A stretch of DNA of 29,491 nt from Schoenoplectus triqueter. Its lineage: Eukaryota > Streptophyta > Magnoliopsida > Poales > Cyperaceae. Below, one piece after another: positions 19,514 through 29,491 of this stretch. The position numbers and the translations under genes were made by a program. The notes under the pieces were generated by a model. That model was not told where the DNA came from. It saw nothing but the letters and a program-made list of their open reading frames with translations, and did not search any database. The DNA is taken from assembly GCA_964058805.1 (NCBI GenBank), contig CAXKVV010001600.1:1-29491 (forward strand), written 5' to 3'. Positions within the stretch are counted from its first letter, which is position 1; each line of letters begins with the position of its first letter.

Positions 19514-19929
19514 CTAACACAAAGGTAAACTACATACCAGAAGAGGAAAAAGCTCTTAATAGTAAAAGTGTCACAAAAATGCTTGGAGTTTTATGTTTGT
19601 TTGGGATAATATATGCTTTGGTGACATGTTCACTCAGGCTCTAATATGTATTTTTCAATGACTGCTTTATACCAGCTAGCACATACCAGCGCAGGATTAA
19701 AACTTTTACAAAAGACCCTCCAACTATTTTCCGTTTTCTCACAAGTTTTCAAGAATTAGACAAGTAGATGGCTACTTATGATATATGATCTTCAAAAAAA
19801 TAGTGAACATGGCCTGCTTAGAAGACTTGTTGTCAGGTTAAGCCCTTGTCAATTCATTCTAAAACCTTTTTCTGATCGAGAGGGGCCAGGGGGCCTATAC
19901 AGAAAACTGGTCCAATTTATGATCCTAAT
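19514..19929. other. Unassigned sequence between DCC exon and LINE fragment
   Basis: No gene seen. It may include intron sequence from the DCC fragment. A GC-richer patch, GAGAGGGGCCAGGGGGCC, lies near 19879. Confidence 0.4.
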
Positions 19930-20292
19930 TTGCTCGCATTGAGCTGTACTTTCTGTCGTATTCACGAACAACAAATGGATATGCTTGAATTTTGGAGATT
20001 GTTTAATGATGTGAACATTAGATATATTTCTTTTAATTTGAGTCCTATATTTGATCTGTGGGATTCTGCTTTGCAATTATTAGGTCTGGATAAAATATTT
20101 GCTTTATCTATCTGTGCAATAGTTTGTTGTGTTCTTGACAGAACTAGATTGATTTTTTCTCAGCTTACTGCTCTGTCTCTTAATGCATTCATTCTTAAGA
20201 TTTTACATCTCTTTTATGCTTGGACGGGTACAAAAAGTTCGTTGGAACGCCTCTGTGAGGATGATCATCTCCTGACTTTTATTGAAGAGTAG
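19930..20292 (+). pseudogene. LINE ORF2 C-terminal fragment
   Basis: A 120-codon open stretch. LSCTFCRIHEQQMDMLEFW resembles the Cys-containing zf-RVT end. ICAIVCCVLDRTRLIFSQ matches the tail found after zf-RVT in plant LINEs, where the pattern is (A)xxxxIWxERNxRIF followed by a helical stretch and a Trp. YAWTGTKSSLERLC near the end fits that layout. A TAG stop, T/G-rich 3' sequence and an A-rich patch near 20440 follow, as at a LINE 3' end. The RT, endonuclease and start are missing, so it is a 5'-truncated copy. Confidence is moderate because only weak motifs are seen. Confidence 0.5.
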
Positions 20293-21880
20293 AATTTACT
20301 AGTCAATTGTGTTATTGGTTTTGGGTATTGTTGGTGTAATGTGTTCAGTAGTTGTTTGTTTGCTACTTTGGTGGTTGTAATTATTGAATTTATCTCTTTA
20401 TTTTCTGTATGTGAACTATTTTACTTAGTAATATTAAAAAAACAATAGAAAATGACAGATATATTGTCTTCTTTTATAAAAAAATTCTCTAATTTATCTA
20501 TACGAACGTGAATGAGCTGCCGGGGCTCAGTCACTCTGAAAGAAAATTCTCCAGTTTGGCCAAACGATAGGGAACCGTTTTCAGTTTGTCACATTTTAAT
20601 TATTTTATTTCAAACTATATTATATAAAAATGGCGTGAACAACCCTCTTTTCACACTAGTGCAACTACCAAATATGCGGAAAAATACGTGTCCAATTCTA
20701 GCTAGTACAAAGAAACAAAGAAGAAAGGAAATAAGATCGTCTACTTGTGCAAAGAAATTGAATAATTTTTTTCAATAAATAGTTACGGAAAGTGCTCTCC
20801 ATTTTTCATATATATTGTTCCTTCAAGTTAAAAAAATAAGAGTTATCCAGATCCTCTACTTTGGAACAGAAAAAGAAAACCAAACATTGATTATAACCTT
20901 CTATGAAATATACTGTTCTCATAGTATTTCATGAACACCCCAAAATCACACGGTGAAAAAATTCATATTGTTATGCGTTGTTGGAATCTTTAATTTAAGA
21001 TTTTCCTCTGTCTTTGTGGACTGTCTGTTAATACTTTAACGGCTTCTAGAACCAAATAAGAAATATTGGGTTCTTAAATTGGACCGGTTAGGCACGACAA
21101 GAACCAATTTTCTTATATTATAATTGCTTCTATGTATTTCCATTTTCTAGATCAATTACATGCATGTGACATATTTCGGACCGATTTGAGGCCCATATCT
21201 GAGCCGACTTGTCATTTAAATGCACCTGGATATCTAATTTAGGCCCAATAATCTGGATCAAACTGTTATTCAGTGAATTGGTCCTGTTATTTTCTAAACT
21301 TCTACTTCAAACAGTTCCAACAATTTTAATTTTGCGTAAACAATTACATTGTAAATAATTATTTATTTAGTAGGAAAAATGGTAAGCAGGTGGCAGCTAC
21401 TTCAAAAGAAAACACAGATAATTTTGTGATAGGATGCCATTTTACATCAGCTAATAACTTTATCTGCGGAATGGTTATATGAGAATTTAAGATAAAATTT
21501 TAATCAATTATATTTTTCTTTAAATATTGAATCCCAAATTAATAATGGAATGAAGATAATGCCATGAACAGAATTTGTATTAATCATAGCTACAAAGATA
21601 AGGCTGTAATTGCCGGTCATGGTTCATCCTTCTTTCTTAAAAGAGTGGTAGATTGGAGGTGGCAAAAACTAATTTAATGTGAGAAACCTATCTAACCTGT
21701 TCAAATCTGAATCTGATCCGATCTGATTTTTTTAAAAAATATATATCAGATGAAATATTGTCAATAAAAGAGGTTTTAGATAAATGTACATGCTTCTTAT
21801 ATTATTAGTAAAATTATCTACTATACCGTTAAAATTTCATATATATTTTATGTTATTTCTTTTTCAATGTTCTTTGGTGC
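20293..21880. other. Insertion-rich patch, no supported gene
   Basis: Contains an 88-codon plus-strand ORF at 20512-20778 with no recognised motif and no paralogue in the window. At 21655-21780 a GAGGTGGCAAAA start with a following TGATCCGATCTGAT patch resembles the GGGTCGG-type repeat ends seen at 13831 and 15615. Confidence 0.4.
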
Positions 21881-22650
21881 ATACTTTTTGCTGATGATGT
21901 GGTGCTGATTGATGAGAATAATATTGGAGTCGATCAGAAATAAGATTTGTGAAGATAAATTTTAGAATCAAAATGATTTAGACTTACTATGACTAAAATC
22001 AAATATATGAGGTGTGAGTTCAGTGAGTACAACTTAATTAATAGAGATATTAGTTTGGACGGATAAATAGTATCCATAAATGACATATTTTGATATTTGG
22101 TATCTATATTGTAGAGCGACGGAGGGATTAATGATGATGCTAGTCTTAGAATTAGAGTCGGGTAAGTGAAATGAAAATAAATATTTTATATTCTTTTTGA
22201 TAAGAAAGTTCTAAATAAACTAAAAGATAAGTTTTACATAACGCTGATCAGATTCGCGATGATATATAACGTAGAATGTTGGACTATAAAAAGATAACAC
22301 ATCCAGAAATGATTGTAGCTGAAATACGGATGTTGCATTGGATATGTGACCATACAAAGAGAGATCGAATCAGAAATGATGATATACAAGACAAACTTGG
22401 GATAACACTAATTTAAGAGAAGCCAGTCCAACATCGTTTGCGATGGTTTGGATATTCGATGAAGGCTTCATGAGACATCAATACACGGTGATATTCTAAG
22501 TCGTTCTAAAAACACAAGAAGATGAAGATGTCGACCAACACTGGTATGAGAGAAAGCAACAAAAAAGATTTGAAAGAATAAAATATATACAAAGAGCTTG
22601 TTTTGGAAATGAGTGCTTAAAATATGACGATCTTAAGAGTTAGAGTCTAG
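21881..22650 (+). pseudogene. Decayed LINE reverse transcriptase (RTE-like), 3' half
   Basis: In shifting frames the plus strand reads ILFADDVVLIDE (21881-21916), the catalytic FADD motif of a LINE RT. Further on come MTKIKYMRCEFSEYN, YNVECWTIK, RMLHWICDHTKRDRIRNDD (about 22327-22383), KPVQHRLRWFGY and RCRPTL. These are in the order known from plant RTE-type LINEs (LxxTKTEYMxC, AECW, RMLRWxCxxTRxDRIRN, HRLRWFGH, RGRPKxxW). Stops and frameshifts interrupt it many times. A microsatellite tail follows, as usual for this clade. Not functional. Confidence 0.85.
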
Positions 22651-22736
22651 TAGTAGATTTATAGATTTTAGATTCTTAAATTTTTAGTTCTTAGATTTTA
22701 GGATTTTATTTAGAAATATACTTTATAATATAGATT

Positions 22737-22920
22737 TATTGTATTATTATTATTATTATTACTATTATTATTAGCATATTATCAGCATCATTATCATTAT
22801 TCTCGTATTGTCATCATCATTATCATTTTTATTTTTATTTTATTTATTTATTATTATTTTGTGTCGTCATCATCATTATCATTAATATCATTATCATTAA
22901 TATTTGAGTTGATTTCATTT
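22737..22920 (+). repeat. TTA/ATC microsatellite tail of the LINE
   Basis: Runs of TTA and of ATC/ATT units (TTATTATTATTATTACTATT, CATCATCATTATCATT) directly follow the decayed RT. They fit the simple-repeat 3' end of an RTE-type LINE. Confidence 0.75.
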
Positions 22921-23024
22921 CTAGCCTAAATTAGAAATTAAAAACTTTGTTGTTATTATCGTTGTTTGACCTCTTTGAAAAAAATATTTTTAAACTCTTA
23001 CATCAAAATTTAGCTTCGCCCCTC

Positions 23025-23170
23025 ATTCATGTACGTTAAGTAGTTGATTTGGAAATGTACTAGATGAATTACACGTGGTATATTGCAGAGTCATATATAA
23101 ATCGCGAAACGCGAAATATATCGGAACATGTCAAGTTAAAATAGAAGACTAAAAGGAAACAATAAATATT
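23025..23170. repeat. Dispersed intergenic block, copy at 23 kb
   Basis: CAGAGTCATATATAAATCGC, then GAAACGCG and AGAAGACTAAAAGGAAACAA, match the blocks at 1243, 5391, 13551 and 25915. It lies about 5 kb upstream of copy 4 because of the insertions at 18.9-22.9 kb. Confidence 0.65.
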
Positions 23171-23251
23171 TATACATATGAAGGATAAAAGCCCTTCAAT
23201 TACAAAAAATATTTTGTAGCAGCAAAACAAGTAAATTATAAAAAGATAAAT

Positions 23252-23611
23252 GGTGGGATCACTTGGCAATGGGTTATTCAGACAATTTTGACAACATACT
23301 TTTAATTAAATATAAAATATTAAAAATAGAATGTTTTATAAATATATTATTTTTGACAATATTTTAAAATTTATGTAATTTCATTATTATTTGATAGTCC
23401 ATCAAATACCATTAAATTAAAACCGTTGTAAATTATATAAAATTTTAATGATCTTTGATGGGCTATCAAGCTATAATAAATGATATGAAATTTAAAACAT
23501 TATCAATCTATAAGTATATATATATATATATATTTATATTTATTTCTATTTTAAGACTTTTTAATATTTATTTAAAAGTTAATTGTCAAAACAATTTATT
23601 GTCAAGGGACT
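23252..23611. mobile_element. Fold-back MITE related to 9336-9717
   Basis: Starts GGTGGGATCACTTGGCAATG. The right end on the opposite strand reads AGTCCCTTGACAATAAATTG. The centre, with TTTGATAGTCCATCAAA and CTTTGATGGGCTATCAA, is shared with the 9336 element. The ends are more diverged and I see no clean target duplication. A TA run lies at about 23515-23532. Confidence 0.6.
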
Positions 23612-23643
23612 AAACGAATCAAAATTTGCTGTTATTTTTGGAT

Positions 23644-23962
23644 AATAAGAGGTCCTATTATTTTATCTAAAAAATATAAAAAGTCTTAAAATAGAAAATT
23701 TTATTTGTAGATTGATAGCTCGTAAAAATTTCATGTAATTTTATTAATGTTTGATAGTTCATCAAAGCTTATCAAATTTAACGATCTTTCATTGATGTTT
23801 GCAATGGTTCTAATTTAATGATATTTGATCGATTATCAAATATTAATAAAATTGTATAAAATTTAATGAGTTATCAATCTATAAATACAACAAAAAATGT
23901 ATATTTTTAATTTTTAATTTTGTATATCTTTTTGAATAAAATAATAGTACCCTCTTATTGTC
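23644..23962. mobile_element. Fold-back MITE adjacent to the previous one
   Basis: The ends AATAAGAGGTCCTATTATTT and, from the right, AATAAGAGGGTACTATTATT are inverted repeats. The centre again has TTTGATAGTTCATCAAA. It belongs to the same broad group as 9336 and 23252 and lies about 30 bp from the latter. Confidence 0.65.
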
Positions 23963-24703
23963 TTAAAATAACTGCAGATTTGAGATTAAAAAATGGTCAT
24001 TGCATTACGAAATTGAATGACAGCTGGTAGATTGATTTTTTTATTGAGGATCTGTTCGTTTAATCTAATAGGACTATCAATTATAATAATCAAAATTTCA
24101 TAGCCTCGATTTTTACCGTATTATCGGGAAAGCCACTTGTTGTCCTCTTGTTTCGTGGGTTCTACAAAAGATTTTCTATTTATTCATTCTTTATGGACAC
24201 ATACATTAATACATTATACATGGTGAAATTCAAATTTCCGAAGGAGTAATGTACGAGTAAAGTTAATAAGATTAATTCAAAATAATTGAAGCTAGATATT
24301 TTAATTTCCCTTGGAGCTGTAGAATTAAATTTGAGGCTCTGCATCTTTTATCTCAACATCAAATTTGAGTCCATCTAAAGAATTAAAAGTATAATACATT
24401 AATAACACATTTTGCTTTTATACAAACAATACTTGCATATTTAATTAATTATAGGTACAAATATACATAGCAATATCATATATATTATATAAACAACCGA
24501 AAAGACCTGAGCATGAGATGAGAGCATACATATATATATATATATTATATATATATATATATATATATTTGAAATAACATACATATATTTCTACATAGAG
24601 TTGGGAAAAAAAACTGTTATCATATATACAAACAAATGGTGAGTTGCTCCAACTATGACTACTCCATGATCTTCCTGAGATTTTTTTTTTCTGAAACATC
24701 AAT
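23963..24703. other. 3' flank of copy 5
   Basis: No separate gene. TTTCGTGGGTTCTACAAAAG near 24151 parallels TTTTCGTGGGATCAGCAAAA near 11148, the 3' side of copy 3. From about 24370 to 24703 it aligns with the conserved 3' flanks of copies 1, 3 and 6 and probably holds the 3' UTR. A TA run lies at about 24527-24568. Confidence 0.5.
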
Positions 24704-24929
24704 TTATTTGTTGCAAATGCATGACCTTATTTTGCAACCTTTCCCGGGACATGCGGGATGCCTTATCTGCCAAAATTAGCAATAGTTCACCAGTTTGTTG
24801 CGTGAGCTTATCTTGTTATGGAAATATGAAAACAAGCAAGAAAAAAAATAGCAAATACATTATACAAAGGAAGGTGTATATATATAACTTTACCGGCTTG
24901 GTGTTTGTTGGTTTAGAAGGAGAGCTCAT
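24704..24929 (-). CDS. Small Cys-rich peptide gene, type A (copy 5)
   Basis: Minus-strand model: exon 1 at 24894-24929, GT..AG intron 24767-24893 (127 bp, phase 0), exon 2 at 24704-24766 with a TAA stop. The product is 32 residues: exon 1 reads MSSPSKPTNTKP, and exon 2 starts IRHPA and carries CPGKGC, KIRSC and ICNK. It is the most divergent type A copy. The N-terminal Cys is Ser, and the Arg codon before the second core Cys is cleanly deleted, shortening the first loop (C-x4-C rather than C-x5-C). The in-frame deletion and kept Cys argue for coding constraint. A TATA box lies at 25012-25021. No signal peptide; family unrecognised. Confidence 0.64.
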
Positions 24930-25011
24930 GTTTTAGCTTGAAGAAATGTTGGCTTATGTCTGTTTTTCTTTTTTCTTTTCTGTGATTCATCACAGATGGT
25001 CCTGGGTTGCT

Positions 25012-25021
25012 CTATTTATAG
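25012..25021 (-). promoter_or_regulatory. TATA box of copy 5
   Basis: CTATAAATAG on the minus strand, 83 bp before the ATG. Confidence 0.75.
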
Positions 25022-25520
25022 AAATATAGAATGGTTGAATTTGGATGGAATTTAATTATTTTTTTAATGAAAAATAGGATGGATTTTATGACAAATATCA
25101 TGTTTTCCTATCTAATGCATGCCAGCTGAGTGAACATTTAATATATTATGGAATTCAAACTACTGACTTGATATTGAAATTGCAGGTTATTCACAGTACT
25201 TTTGTTGGTAATTTACATGAATTTAATTTCTTCCCTCTTTTATTTTAAGCATGAAATGTACAAATTACAGAAAATTTCCTTGGAGTAGTGTGAATATATA
25301 TTTCAACAAATGACGAAGCCAGGAATGTAAACCCACAGTCAAATTACAAACATCTTTGTAATAGAAAATTCTTATGCATGAACTAGGTTTATATTAACTC
25401 AGACCAGTCTTCTTTAATTTTATACGTTACTATATAGTCGGTAGTTGGTTGAATGTACGATGAACTTTAATAACTTATTGCAAGGAGTCGAACTGTTTGA
25501 ATTAATAAATTAAAATAATA
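25022..25520 (-). promoter_or_regulatory. Type A upstream region of copy 5
   Basis: Aligns with upstream regions of copies 3 and 6 up to about 25300 (TATTCACAGTACTTTTGTTG; TTTCCTTGGAGT). Further up, ACTCAGACCAGTCTT near 25398 is shared with the type B upstream regions (8370, 18403). No gene. Confidence 0.42.
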
Positions 25521-25547
25521 AAGGTCGGCCGTTTTTGGGGATATAAT
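25521..25547. promoter_or_regulatory. Shared upstream motif, copy 5; contains GTCGGC
   Basis: AAGGTCGGCCGTTTTTGGGG followed by ATATAAT, about 605 bp before the ATG. The reverse strand contains GCCGAC, the DRE/CRT core, as at 12720-12747. The type B versions lack it. Confidence 0.42.
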
Positions 25548-25623
25548 GAAATTGGCCAAACGAACATAAATCAAACTTCTTTCTTATAGTTTTATATACA
25601 TTATAGAAGTTTTATATATGCTT

Positions 25624-28600
25624 GCATGGAACTTATAGTTTCGAACGTGTAAGCGTGGGATGGATTTAAATTGGACATTCAAATATGATGTTAAAATTAA
25701 GAGTTAGAATTAGTATATTTGAGTTATTAGGTTATTTGGTCTCAACATATTTCATCACAGAGTCATTTAGAGATATTACCATTTTATTAAAAATGTTACC
25801 ATTTATTGATACCTTTATGGTGCCGTTAGTATCAAATATATAAATACCGAACTACAGCAAAGATGTACAGTTACTCCTAATATTACAATCAACAAATACT
25901 CTCTTATAAAATCAACATATGTAATTAAATAGTTCAAATTGGAATGTACTAGGTGAATTATACAAATGCGATATATCGCCGAGTCATATATAGGTCGCGA
26001 ACATTTACCTGTAGATATCAAGTCAAAATAGAAAACTAGAAGGAAACAATAAAATATGAAATTCAATTAACCTGATTACCAACAAATTAAATTCCTTGGA
26101 GGCGGATGCTCTGTCTCTAGCTGCTGCCACATCGGAGGAGTCTCCAGTATATATGAGGTGCGTGTCCTTTATAGTATTTTACGGACGCTAAAATAATTAT
26201 TTATGAATTTAAACCGTCAAATTTATGTGATAATAAGAGCGATCAAAATAATGACGATTTAAATTCACGAAATAGTTACTTGACGGACATAGAGGATGCG
26301 AATTTCCTGTACCATCCTTACCAAGACCATGGTTATTGCATTACTACTAGAGATTGCATGACAGCTGCCCCCAAATGATTTTTTTATTGACAGAAATAAT
26401 AATACGATAATTTATGAATTTAACATTAAGCACTTAACGCGTTAATTTATTAAGAGTAAATACAAAAGCAGATTACTTTAACCACAAATTTGCCCCCTTT
26501 CTTCAAGAAGAAGACATATTATTGATATTGGGGTTGTAACTCGGATATTAATCTAATATAGTTCTCAAATAAATAATTAAAAATATAAATTTTAAATATA
26601 TTTAATAAATTTTTATATTACAGAAAATTTAAATATAGTTTTTTAAATATAAATATATATAATAGAAATTATAAATAATATAATTAAACATGTGATAATC
26701 TATAAAAAAAGGTCATAAAAATTTGGAACATCTTAGGAGTTGAAATTTTACCTTAAAAATATTACATACAGTACTTTAAATAAGAAGAGAAGAAGAGAGA
26801 AAAATTATATATGAACCATTAAATTTAAGTACATGAAAAGATTTAAACAAAATCAGTAGTAAAATTTTTTTAATGATGTGACATGTGTGAGAGATTAAAA
26901 CACTTAACTCTCTTTATAAATTATACTGTTGTTTACCAATTTTAAGTTTGATAAGGTTTAAATAAAAATTTGTGATATGAGTGGGTGCTACACTTCCCTT
27001 CGTTCTCTGTTCTTTGTTTAATGCACATGAAGATGTGAAAAAAAATGTGGAAAGACTCTGTGGTGGAATTCAATTAAATTAAATTTGTCATGTAATCCTA
27101 GCGATACTGAGTCATATTTACCGACGTAGTTAATATATATTAGAAGAAATGCGAAAATGTCAAGGTGCATTCAGTAGCACAACTTGAATTTACGGTAAAT
27201 TCAATATTAAATACGCCTGTTAACTTTCATGCTTTGAATAACTTAAATTTACTGGTATATTCCATCCAATTTCACATGTGAGATTTTCTATAAATAGAGC
27301 ATCGTGGAATCAGCGTTCTGTGTGTTTTGAAATAAGAGAGATAAATAAGAAAAAAAAAAGTAAATTAAGAACAGTTTGAATAGATCTGTACATTTGTTCA
27401 TGCAATAATTTTCAGAACAGTTTGAATAGATCTGTACATTTGTTCATATTTGCTTTATGTTACTTAAACTCATTTATCCAAAATATGAACTGATAACGAT
27501 CATTTTTTTTGAGTTAGTGTTGGCGATTGGCCTACTGCAATTTCTATTAATTAAAATAAAAAAAGAACATATAGAAATGAAGAAGTCAAGAATTCACAAT
27601 GATTTTAACCGTCAAATGCTAGTACTTTAGTGCTATAATCCTATTAATACGTATCTTGTGGTGTCAAAGTTCCATTACGTCTCTAGTAGGATTACATTTT
27701 TCAGTAGGTTCCCCTGTTCCCTTGCTGATCCCTGGGACACAACTGAGTTGCGCTCCTTTCATATCATCAGACAGTATTGCCGGCCAAGTAACATGGTTAG
27801 TCGTAAGGCGGACAAACATCCATTTGTCAGGTACCGTTGGCCTGCATAGTCCCTGTATACAAATAAGGTGGTTAGCAGACTCAGTTATCTGCGTGTGGCT
27901 GTCAGTGGTATGTAATCTGTTGTGCAAGAGAAGCCACATGAAAGTTTTTCTCTTGGGTGGCACCTGAATTTCCGAAACCATTTAATTTGAGATGCCATGA
28001 TCAGAGGCGGAGGGAGGGTTGGACGAGTCGGGACTTGACCTCTCAAGTTCTCAAAAGTTAGTTAAATTGAGTAGTTATTGAATAATTTTAGAAATAAAAT
28101 TTAAGATTTCGCCGTCTGACCCCCAATCCCTTTAATATTGGTACCGCCCTGCCCAGAATGTCGGGTCAACGAGGCATCCGTAAGCTGATTTAGAAGAGAA
28201 TTGGTTGGTCATCAGTCATCTGGTTGCTCGACAATCATAAATTTTATTATCTCTATCTTTTGTATATCAAACAAAACACATACTATAGGCAGCATTCGAT
28301 CAACTTCGTTTTTTATTTCGCTTTTAATTAAAAATATCTTTTCATTTTCTTTTCGTTACCTGAAGTTCCACACTTATGTTCTGTGCTAAGAACTGTGAGC
28401 ATTCTAAATTTCAAGGAAGCGCAAGATCGATATCAGGAAATTGAGTGTTTATAACTCATAAGCTTCTCTTAAAACATTCTGATCGGTGGGCCCGAATTCA
28501 ACATTTAAGGTTAGTTCTCTCTTTGCCTTTTTATTTCTCCCCTTTACCTCAAAGTGGGCCGAGATATGGGCTCGTTTAATCAACAAGGACCTTATCATAG

Positions 28601-28940
28601 TGTGCCGAGATAAAGAAAGTACAGTACAATAATTAATAACACTTTTTGCTTTTATACAATATGAAACAATATACTTACATACTTACAGCTACAAATACAC
28701 AGAAATATCATAAATATTTAACCGAAAATACATGATGAGTATGGTATCATACAGATATATCTATATAGAACTGGGAAAAATAAAATAAAATAATGGTATA
28801 ACAGATGGAACATTTTATGAACTATTTACACATGTACAAACTCCCAATATGACTACTGCATCTTCCTGTGATTATTCTGAAACTTCAATTCATTTGTTGC
28901 AAATGCATGACCTTATTTTGCAACGGCCATTCCCAGGACA
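25624..28940. repeat. Right copy of recent segmental duplication (Helitron-free)
   Basis: Matches 1-102 plus 1042-4244 in direct orientation with few differences. The site 25726/25727 is the unoccupied form of the Helitron insertion. The dispersed block lies at about 25915-26055. Homology to the left copy ends in exon 2 of copy 6. From 25727 to about 27650 it is AT-rich non-coding sequence with no supported gene. Confidence 0.93.
27664..27981 (-). pseudogene. LINE zf-RVT remnant, right duplicate
   Basis: Same reading as 3051-3293 (KTFMWLLLHNRLHTTD). A TGT in place of TGA lets the frame run 25 codons further, through AQLSCVPGISKG. It ends at a stop at 27664-27666 with no RT upstream. Still a fragment. 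Confidence 0.75.
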
Positions 28941-29116
28941 TGCTGGATGCCTTATCTGCCAAAATTTAGCAATAGTTCATCAGTCATTTCTTCAACTTAT
29001 GGTGTTAATTATGGCAATAAGCACAGGTTGAAAAAAGGAAGTAGATTATACAAAGGGAGAAGGATATATATAACTTTTACCTCCTTAGGTTGTGATGGTT
29101 GACAGGGAGAGCTCAT
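28890..29116 (-). CDS. Small Cys-rich peptide gene, type A (copy 6)
   Basis: Minus-strand model: exon 1 at 29081-29116, GT..AG intron 28956-29080 (125 bp, phase 0), exon 2 at 28890-28955 with a TGA stop. The product is 33 residues: exon 1 reads MSSPCQPSQPKE, and exon 2 starts IRHPA and carries CPGNGRC, KIRSC and ICNK. The four core Cys and the N-terminal Cys are present; Asn replaces Lys in the first loop. The surviving exon 2 end of copy 1 encodes exactly the same residues, so copy 1 was this gene's duplicate before truncation. Compared with copy 3, exon 1 differs by two residues (E/Q and Q/E at adjacent sites near the junction). A TATA box lies at 29198-29207. Family unrecognised. Confidence 0.68.
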
Positions 29117-29197
29117 GCTGGCTTCTGTTCTAACTTGAAGATATTTTGGCTTATGTTGATTCCTCACAGATAACTGATTGTTGGCTTATGGGCTGCT

Positions 29198-29207
29198 CTA
29201 TTTATAG
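29198..29207 (-). promoter_or_regulatory. TATA box of copy 6
   Basis: CTATAAATAG on the minus strand, 82 bp before the ATG, aligned with copies 3 and 5. Confidence 0.75.
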
Positions 29208-29491
29208 AAACATTACAGTATGCTTGAATTTGGATGGAATTTCTTTATTTTGTTTTGATGGAATTTATGGTAAATTTCATGTTTTCTAATGTGTGCCAGC
29301 TTAGTCGATATTTTAATATATTATGGCATTCAAACTGCTGAGTTGGTATTGAAGTTGTAGCCGCAGGTAATTCACAGTATTTTGTTGGTAATTTACATGA
29401 ACTTATTAACTTCTTCGCTCATTAATTTATTTTAACTTGTAAGCAAGAAATGTACAGATTACAGAAAATTTCCTTGGAGTCTGAATACTTA
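29208..29491 (-). promoter_or_regulatory. Type A upstream region of copy 6, cut by the window end
   Basis: Close match to 12400-12690 (copy 3), including GGAATTTATGGTAAATTTCA and TTTCCTTGGAGTCTGAATAC. The shared upstream motif would lie just past the window edge. Confidence 0.45.

Noticed and set aside
20512..20778. 88-codon plus-strand ORF
   Set aside because: No motif, no paralogue in the window, no splice or promoter support; length is within chance for this much sequence.
21881..22650. Functional reverse transcriptase
   Set aside because: The FADD motif is there, but stops and frame changes interrupt the reading many times and the N-terminal half is missing.
22737..22920. CRISPR-like or structured repeat array
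   Set aside because: Simple TTA/ATC microsatellite without unique spacers, explained as a LINE tail in plant DNA.
4194..29116. Assigning the Cys-rich peptides to known families (defensin, EPF/EPFL, GASA, cyclotide, Bowman-Birk loop, DVL/ROT)
   Set aside because: Length, Cys spacing and lack of a signal peptide do not fit the secreted families, and the DVL core motif is absent.

Overview
The window looks like nuclear DNA from a eudicot plant. It is very AT-rich, has short introns with GT..AG borders and CTATAAATAG-type TATA boxes, and carries typical plant transposon debris: Helitrons, Mutator-type miniature elements with 9-10 bp target duplications, and LINE fragments. There are no long intact ORFs, rRNAs, tRNAs or CRISPR arrays. 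Nothing in it identifies the species.

The main content is a tandem array of six copies of a tiny two-exon gene, all on the minus strand. Five copies look intact: about 7.63-7.87, 12.05-12.29, 17.80-18.04, 24.70-24.93 and 28.89-29.12 kb. The sixth, at 4.19-4.24 kb, is cut off. Each intact copy has a TATA box 83-139 bp before an ATG in the context ATGAGCTCT, a first exon of 12 or 13 codons, a phase-0 intron of 125-133 bp, and a second exon of 20-23 codons. The predicted peptides are 32-36 residues long with no signal peptide, and end in a basic, cysteine-rich core of the form CPGKGRCKIRSCICN. I do not recognise the family. Two subtypes occur. Type A (copies 1, 3, 5, 6) ends CICNK or CICNQ. Type B (copies 2, 4) has His in place of the last Cys and a longer tail, CIHNKLT.

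Layout. Positions 1-4.24 kb and 25.62-28.94 kb are two copies of one recent segmental duplication, differing by about 1 percent where sampled. The left copy also holds a head-to-tail pair of Helitrons (103-1041) whose exact empty site is preserved in the right copy. Both copies carry a LINE zinc-knuckle remnant and end in a type A gene, which is truncated in the left copy and intact in the right. The 5.4-9.0 kb and 13.5-18.9 kb stretches are older paralogous blocks, each ending in a type B gene. Non-coding repeat blocks recur between genes. The 18.95-23.0 kb interval is an insertion-rich patch with one exon of a DCC-family thiol-disulfide oxidoreductase and two decayed LINE pieces.

As a system, the window is a lineage-specific, birth-and-death cluster of very small cysteine-rich peptide genes. 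Each has its own promoter, a conserved 3' flank and a shared short upstream motif about 0.45-0.6 kb before the ATG. The gene models come from reading the sequence and comparing the copies; transcription has not been shown.
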